NCBI RefSeq assembly: GCF_001721045.1
Contig: NZ_MDER01000086.1
Coordinates: 186,001-250,000, forward strand
Source of the DNA: Paenibacillus nuruki
Lineage (GTDB): Bacteria; Bacillota; Bacilli; Paenibacillales; Paenibacillaceae
Direction of reading: 5' to 3'
DNA length: 64,000 nt
In this document: one piece after another, positions 60,579 to 64,000 of the stretch
Position numbering within the stretch: position 1 is the first letter of the stretch
Layout: each line of letters opens with the position of its first letter
Position numbers and translations under genes: made by a program
The notes under the pieces: generated by a model
Database searches by the model: none
Told to the model about the DNA's origin: nothing
Seen by the model: the letters and a program-made list of their open reading frames with translations, nothing else

Positions 60579-61043
60579 TTATTTTACAGTCAATACTGGA
60601 CAGTTCGCATGCTGGATAACTTTGTGGCTAACACTTCCAAGGAATAGTTCAGACATTTTACTCATCCCTCTTGTTCCCATCACGATCAGATCATAATTCT
60701 GGCTATTCGCTAGATCACAAATAATGGTCGCTGGATCACCTGTCTGATAATTGATATTATACTGAATCCCTGTAGGATTAAGCACTTGACGATAAGGTTC
60801 TGTCATTTCATGACCTTCTTCATTTAACTTGGCATCTACATCGATCCCCAGGGGTGGTTCAGCAACCATCATTACCGGATTGACATGAACTGCTGTAAGA
60901 GATGGCTTATTGGATAAAGCTTGAATCAATTCGATTGCTTTCTGCAAAGCTCGATCAGCATGTTCTGATCCATCTACAGCGACTAATATTTTGTTAAATA
61001 TCGAACTCGTTGGCATCTGCTCTTGGGCTTGAATATCATTCAT
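60579..61043 (-). CDS. universal stress protein, UspA family
   Basis: ATG 61043 follows GAAGAGGATAACG; an upstream 17-residue extension is ignored. The 154-residue protein has the family start ILVAVDGSEHADRALQKAIEL and the ATP-binding VMGTRGMSKMSELFLGSVSHKVIQHANCPVL (G-2x-G-9x-G-S/T form). Its action is not specific; it responds to starvation or stress in relatives. It follows the MFS gene by 54 bp on the same strand and may be co-transcribed. Confidence 0.88.
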   Translation of the reverse strand: MNDIQAQEQMPTSSIFNKILVAVDGSEHADRALQKAIELIQALSNKPSLTAVHVNPVMMVAEPPLGIDVDAKLNEEGHEMTEPYRQVLNPTGIQYNINYQTGDPATIICDLANSQNYDLIVMGTRGMSKMSELFLGSVSHKVIQHANCPVLTVK

Positions 61044-61097
61044 CGTTATCCTCTTCCTTCTATTATATAGATTTGAACTGTAAATATAGTTCAATGA

Positions 61098-62312
61098 TTA
61101 GTGAGCATGGGATACATCAATATCACGTAAATGGCGACGACGTACAATCAATACGATTACCCCGATAAATACCATTAGAGCACCAAAGTAAAATGGCATC
61201 TGTGCATTGTACCATTCTGATAATTTACCAGCTAACCAAGGAGAAGCCGCACCACCTAAGAAACGAACAAAGCTATATGAGGCAGAAGCTACAGAACGTT
61301 CTACAGGAGCCGATTCCATAACCGCTGTTGTAATCAACGTATTATTAATCCCTAAGAAAATACCGGCTACAATTACAGCTACAATCACAGTCGTTGGTGA
61401 ACCCATAAATGTACCGATACCCATCACTAACAAGTCGATAGTAAATAAGGTCAACATAACACCCATCGAAGCAGCAAGGTTGAAACGGCTTTGTAATTTA
61501 GGTGCTACAAATACGGAAGTGAAAGCAAGCAAGATTCCCCATCCAAAGAATACATATCCAAGTCCATGTTCATCTAAGCCCATGACATAAGGAGAATAAG
61601 CCATTAATGTAAAGAATCCAAAGTTATATAAAAACGCTACAATCGCTAATGTTTTGAGTGCTGGATAGCTAAGTGCTTTGAACGGATCGGCTAGTGAACT
61701 GCGTTTAGTTGGTTTGGGAATTTTGGGTAACACGAATAAAATAAACAAGAAACCAATCACCATCAATACACTAACCCCGAAGAAAGGACCTCTCCAAGAA
61801 ATGGAACCTAATTCTCCACCTAGCAAAGGACCGACTGAAATCCCAAGTCCCAATGCCGCTTCATACAAAATAATCGCTTTGGCTGTACCTGATGTGGATA
61901 ATCCAACGATGGCAGATAATGCAGTTGCGATAAAGAGTGCATTACCAAATCCCCATCCTCCACGGAACCCAACGATTTGAGCAATCGTATCTGATGCACC
62001 GCCCAATGCGGAGAACACAATAATAAGCAAAATCCCACTTAATAATGTCCATTTCACTCCGATCCGACTGGATACAAAACCTGTAATTAACATGGCTAGA
62101 CCAGTAACCAGGTTATAGCTTGTAAATAATAAAGACACCTGACTTTTACTAGCGTGTAATTGATTAGCAATCGCTGGCAAAATAGGATCGACTAGACCTA
62201 ATCCCATAAATGAGATCACACATGCAAAAGCAACAGCCCAGACTGCTTTAGGTTGGGAAAACAACCCGCCACGTTCAGGCAGTTCTTTTAAAGTTGATGG
62301 TTTGGTACTCAT
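61098..62312 (-). CDS. MFS efflux transporter, YfmO-like
   Basis: The 404-residue protein has 12 membrane segments with the DHA1-type GRWGFGNALF-like motif (FRGGWGFGNALFIATAL) and GGELGSISWRGPFFG. It follows a MerR gene by 26 bp. B. subtilis has a similar yfmP-yfmO pair in which the regulator controls the exporter, so a multidrug or metal export role is inferred. Substrate not known. Confidence 0.85.
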   Translation of the reverse strand: MSTKPSTLKELPERGGLFSQPKAVWAVAFACVISFMGLGLVDPILPAIANQLHASKSQVSLLFTSYNLVTGLAMLITGFVSSRIGVKWTLLSGILLIIVFSALGGASDTIAQIVGFRGGWGFGNALFIATALSAIVGLSTSGTAKAIILYEAALGLGISVGPLLGGELGSISWRGPFFGVSVLMVIGFLFILFVLPKIPKPTKRSSLADPFKALSYPALKTLAIVAFLYNFGFFTLMAYSPYVMGLDEHGLGYVFFGWGILLAFTSVFVAPKLQSRFNLAASMGVMLTLFTIDLLVMGIGTFMGSPTTVIVAVIVAGIFLGINNTLITTAVMESAPVERSVASASYSFVRFLGGAASPWLAGKLSEWYNAQMPFYFGALMVFIGVIVLIVRRRHLRDIDVSHAH

Positions 62313-62338
62313 ATTGATGTATTCCTCCTTGGAAAACG

Positions 62339-62758
62339 TTAATTTAATTTAGCGAGTCCTTCTTGAATCCGTTGACGCAATAGTTCTGCATCTGCTTTGA
62401 ACGCATAAATACGGCTTAATTTCTCATCCACCATATGTAGCTGTTGATCTAACGTCTTGTTCATTTCAATCAATTGCTGTCGACGTTCTTCTTCATCCGT
62501 AGTGTTGCGGTATTGCTCGCGCTGATCATTGAGCATCTCGGTTACTTTGACATAATGCTGTAATTCTTGAAGCGAGAAGCCTAGCACATCGCGAGCGTTG
62601 ATGATTTTTTTGAGCCGATCAATATCGGTCTGACTGTACAATCGTGTTCCGCCTTCACTACGCTGAGGAGAAACAAGCCCAATCTCTTCATAATAACGAA
62701 GCGTACGCTTGGTTAAGTTACAGGCTGTAGCTACTTCATCAATCTTGTAGAGAGTCAT
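62339..62758 (-). CDS. MerR family regulator, YfmP-like
   Basis: The 139-residue protein has the MerR HTH (YKIDEVATACNLTKRTLRYYEEIGLVSPQRSEGGTRLYSQTDIDRLKKI) and a long coiled coil. There is no cysteine pair for metal in the tail, so it is more like drug-responsive or YfmP-type regulators. A palindrome lies next to its promoter, and it is the first gene of the MFS operon. Confidence 0.9.
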   Translation of the reverse strand: MTLYKIDEVATACNLTKRTLRYYEEIGLVSPQRSEGGTRLYSQTDIDRLKKIINARDVLGFSLQELQHYVKVTEMLNDQREQYRNTTDEEERRQQLIEMNKTLDQQLHMVDEKLSRIYAFKADAELLRQRIQEGLAKLN

Positions 62759-62807
62759 TTATTATCCCCACCTTTTTTGAAATAAATCTTCTTTTATATA
62801 AAAATAT

Positions 62808-62826
62808 TTACATATTGGTTATGTAA
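62808..62826. promoter_or_regulatory. MerR-type operator palindrome
   Basis: TTACATA-TTGGT-TATGTAA is a perfect 19-bp inverted repeat upstream of the merR gene. It lies just downstream of the -10 box on the minus strand. Confidence 0.65.
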
Positions 62827-62828
62827 CT

Positions 62829-62857
62829 ATAATACTACTATCTCACGTTAACGTCAA
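62829..62857 (-). promoter_or_regulatory. promoter of the merR-MFS operon
   Basis: TTGACG (complement at 62852-62857), a 17-nt spacer and TATTAT (62829-62834) read on the minus strand toward the merR gene. Confidence 0.6.
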
Positions 62858-63024
62858 TGTTATATCGTAAATTTATATGTATTTTTTGTTATATAATAAT
62901 TTAATGCAGATTTATTATATTATCTTTATTACGTATCCTCTATCCATATTTATTATTATTAAAATTTATGGTTATATCAGATGATTACGTTTCATTTTAT
63001 TGTCCTTTTGTGTATACTAAGAAT

Positions 63025-63165
63025 ATAAAGAAAGCCTACAGTGGTGGTACACTGTAGGCTGGATCGACAAGAACAGGCAGCAAGTAAGACGACGCTACAC
63101 TGTCAAACAGCATAAGAAAAACCGCCGAATAAGACTTCTACCTCTTAGTCCCGGCGGTTTTTCTT
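63025..63165 (+). ncRNA. candidate antitoxin RNA antisense to the small toxin gene
   Basis: A TATACT box (63013-63018) precedes a predicted RNA of about 140 nt. Its 5' end is a perfect 11-bp hairpin (AGCCTACAGTG with its complement, 63033-63060) and its 3' end is the terminator at 63117-63162. It overlaps the 3' part of the toxin gene, tail to tail, as RatA does with txpA. No reading frame of note is in it. The -35 box is weak. Confidence 0.5.
63117..63162. terminator. bidirectional terminator between toxin gene and antisense RNA
   Basis: AAAAACCGCCG pairs with CGGCGGTTTTT; inner AGACT/AGTC pairing extends it. T5 follows on both strands. The last codons and stop of the small gene are in the stem. 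Confidence 0.8.
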
Positions 63166-63273
63166 TTGTTTTGCTTTTTTCCAGATTGCGATAACTTTGT
63201 TCAATCCAACGATTAAGCTGGTTAACTTGATACCTGCATCTAAAACAATAAGCAATAACTCCAAGTATGACAT
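63145..63273 (-). CDS. small hydrophobic peptide, putative type I toxin (holin-like)
   Basis: The 42-residue peptide (MSYLELLLIVLDAGIKLTSL at the start) has one membrane helix of about 28 residues and a very basic tail (WKKAKQKKNRRD). The ribosome site AAGGGGGTGA is very strong, and an extended -10 TGCTACAAT lies about 75 bp upstream. Short hydrophobic peptides with Lys/Arg tails, strong ribosome sites and a convergent antisense RNA are the mark of txpA/bsrG-like type I toxins. Similar peptides are annotated as putative holin-like toxins. It is too short for default gene finders. Confidence 0.6.
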   Translation of the reverse strand: MSYLELLLIVLDAGIKLTSLIVGLNKVIAIWKKAKQKKNRRD

Positions 63274-63408
63274 GGCTTCACCCCCTTTCGGGTTGCGTCG
63301 CCATATCATTCACCACCGGCACTTTGTCTTTCCTATCTTATTGTAGCATAATCAATGATCAAAAATAACTTAAATACGTTAAATTGAATTTATAGATTGA
63401 GATATAAA

Positions 63409-63442
63409 AAAAGCGACTCTATTTTAAAATAGAGTCGCTTTT
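63409..63442 (-). terminator. terminator of the gnd-like gene
   Basis: AAAAGCGACTCTATTTT pairs perfectly with the following 17 nt with no unpaired loop bases in the sequence, and ends in T-rich sequence on both strands. Confidence 0.8.
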
Positions 63443-63453
63443 CTCATTCAACC

Positions 63454-63560
63454 AGAAGAAGTCGCGCTTTGACTGCCAAGCGCTGATGTAAGATATTTTG
63501 CTTCGCAAAAATCACTTTTCTATTCAACTAGAAGAAGTCGCGCTTTGACTGCCAAGCGCT
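63454..63560 (-). repeat. two-hairpin 3'-UTR repeat, copy B
   Basis: Read on the minus strand, two units GCGCTT-GGCA-GTCA-AAGCGC-GACTTCTTCT are separated by a spacer with GATTTTTGC...GCAAAATATCTTACATC, as in copy A at 11051-11154. The first unit starts three bases after the gnd-like stop, and a terminator follows. In both loci the element thus sits in the 3' untranslated region and in the sense of the gene. Confidence 0.85.
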
Positions 63561-63563
63561 AGA

Positions 63564-64000
63564 TTATTGTTTTTTCTCTACAGCGTGTCCGCCAAATTCG
63601 TTACGTAGTGCTGCTACAACTTTACCTGTAAATGTATCGTTGTCTAGAGAACGGTAACGCATCAATAGAGACAATGCGATAACTGGAGTTGCCATTTGTA
63701 GATCCATTGCTTCTTCAACAGTCCATTTACCTTCACCTGAAGAATGCATGATTCCTTGAATTTCTTCCAAGTTACCATCTTTTGCAAATGCGTTTTCTGT
63801 CAATTCCATTAACCATGAACGAATAACAGAACCGTTGTTCCATACGCGTGCTACTTTTTCATAGTTGAAATCGTAAGGGCTTTTCTCTAACACTTCAAAT
63901 CCTTCACCGATTGCAGCCATCATACCGTATTCGATACCGTTATGAACCATTTTCAAGTAATGACCGCTACCTGATTCGCCTGCATACAAGAAGCCATTTT
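63564..64000 (-). CDS. gnd: 6-phosphogluconate dehydrogenase, decarboxylating (C-terminal part)
   Basis: The gene runs off the right edge; about 145 C-terminal residues are visible. GESGSGHYLKMVHNGIEYGMM is the conserved substrate and catalytic-lysine region, followed by LMELTENAF, GIMHSSGEGKWTVEEAM and KVVAALRNEFGGHAV. The short C-terminus matches the roughly 300-residue YqeC/NAD-type enzymes rather than the 470-residue form. It makes ribulose 5-phosphate. Repeat B and a terminator follow. Confidence 0.92.
   Translation of the reverse strand, partial: NGFLYAGESGSGHYLKMVHNGIEYGMMAAIGEGFEVLEKSPYDFNYEKVARVWNNGSVIRSWLMELTENAFAKDGNLEEIQGIMHSSGEGKWTVEEAMDLQMATPVIALSLLMRYRSLDNDTFTGKVVAALRNEFGGHAVEKKQ

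Overview
The window looks like chromosome from a Paenibacillus-type Firmicute. Base composition is AT-leaning and Shine-Dalgarno sites are strong (AAGGAGG), with several TTG and GTG starts. Secreted proteins carry copper-amine-oxidase-like 'stalk' domains. Several gene neighbourhoods resemble Bacillus ones: yhcX-like nitrilase/GNAT, ywnA-ywnB, ywrC-ywrB-ywrA, a ykoY-type Mn riboswitch with terC, and yfmP/yfmO-like merR-MFS. I see no rRNA, tRNA, CRISPR array or intact insertion sequence. All calls come from reading the sequence; no database search was run.

Layout. 0-7 kb: end of a sugar ABC permease gene, a TspO-like protein, RidA, an MFS exporter, an LYT-type histidine kinase, and a nitrilase-GNAT-GNAT operon. 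7-14 kb: a long imperfect hairpin, a CsbD-like protein, a large YhgE/Pip-like membrane protein with 17-residue repeats, an HD-GYP phosphodiesterase and a CPA1 antiporter. 14-19 kb: an ECF sigma/RskA-type anti-sigma pair divergent from two secreted stalk-domain proteins, the first with two nearly identical helical domains. 19-25 kb: a DUF1275 protein, two tandem small-RNA candidates, a thiamine-binding-like protein, anaerobic ribonucleotide reductase nrdDG, and a Mn riboswitch-terC-dedA unit. 25-40 kb: chemotaxis receptor and CheW-like protein, NAD(P)H-hydrate repair enzyme, a ywnAB-like pair, lactonase, AbrB-type membrane protein, MBL hydrolase, diguanylate cyclase, nitroreductase, amidase, and an Lrp/split chromate transporter operon. 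40-45 kb: a second ECF sigma/anti-sigma pair followed by a secreted protein that shares the anti-sigma's sensor domain. 45-53 kb: Imm63-like protein, Lrp regulator, hybrid kinase plus receiver, CcdC, quinone-type oxidoreductase and an L-lactate dehydrogenase family enzyme.

53.0-60.4 kb is a distinct block: esterase, metallophosphoesterase, HAD phosphatase, UgpBAE-like ABC importer and a GbsR-like regulator. It is flanked by a direct repeat of about 110 bp made from the 3' end and terminator of the dehydrogenase gene, and samples of it look more GC-rich than the surroundings. 60.5-64 kb: UspA, an MFS/MerR pair, a candidate type I toxin-antitoxin locus, and a truncated 6-phosphogluconate dehydrogenase gene.

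The most interesting signals are: (1) the second ECF module, in which the membrane anti-sigma factor and a secreted protein share a domain of about 119 residues and both transcription units carry the same AAC-N16-CGTC promoter motif; (2) a two-hairpin repeat that sits between the stop codon and the terminator of two unrelated genes 52 kb apart; (3) two tandem short RNA candidates with compensatory stem changes and a conserved loop; (4) the directly repeated 3' end of the dehydrogenase gene flanking the 7.4 kb block; (5) an unannotated small hydrophobic toxin gene facing an antisense RNA; (6) secreted duplicated four-helix domains with one conserved histidine per putative helix, next to an ECF/RskA pair.
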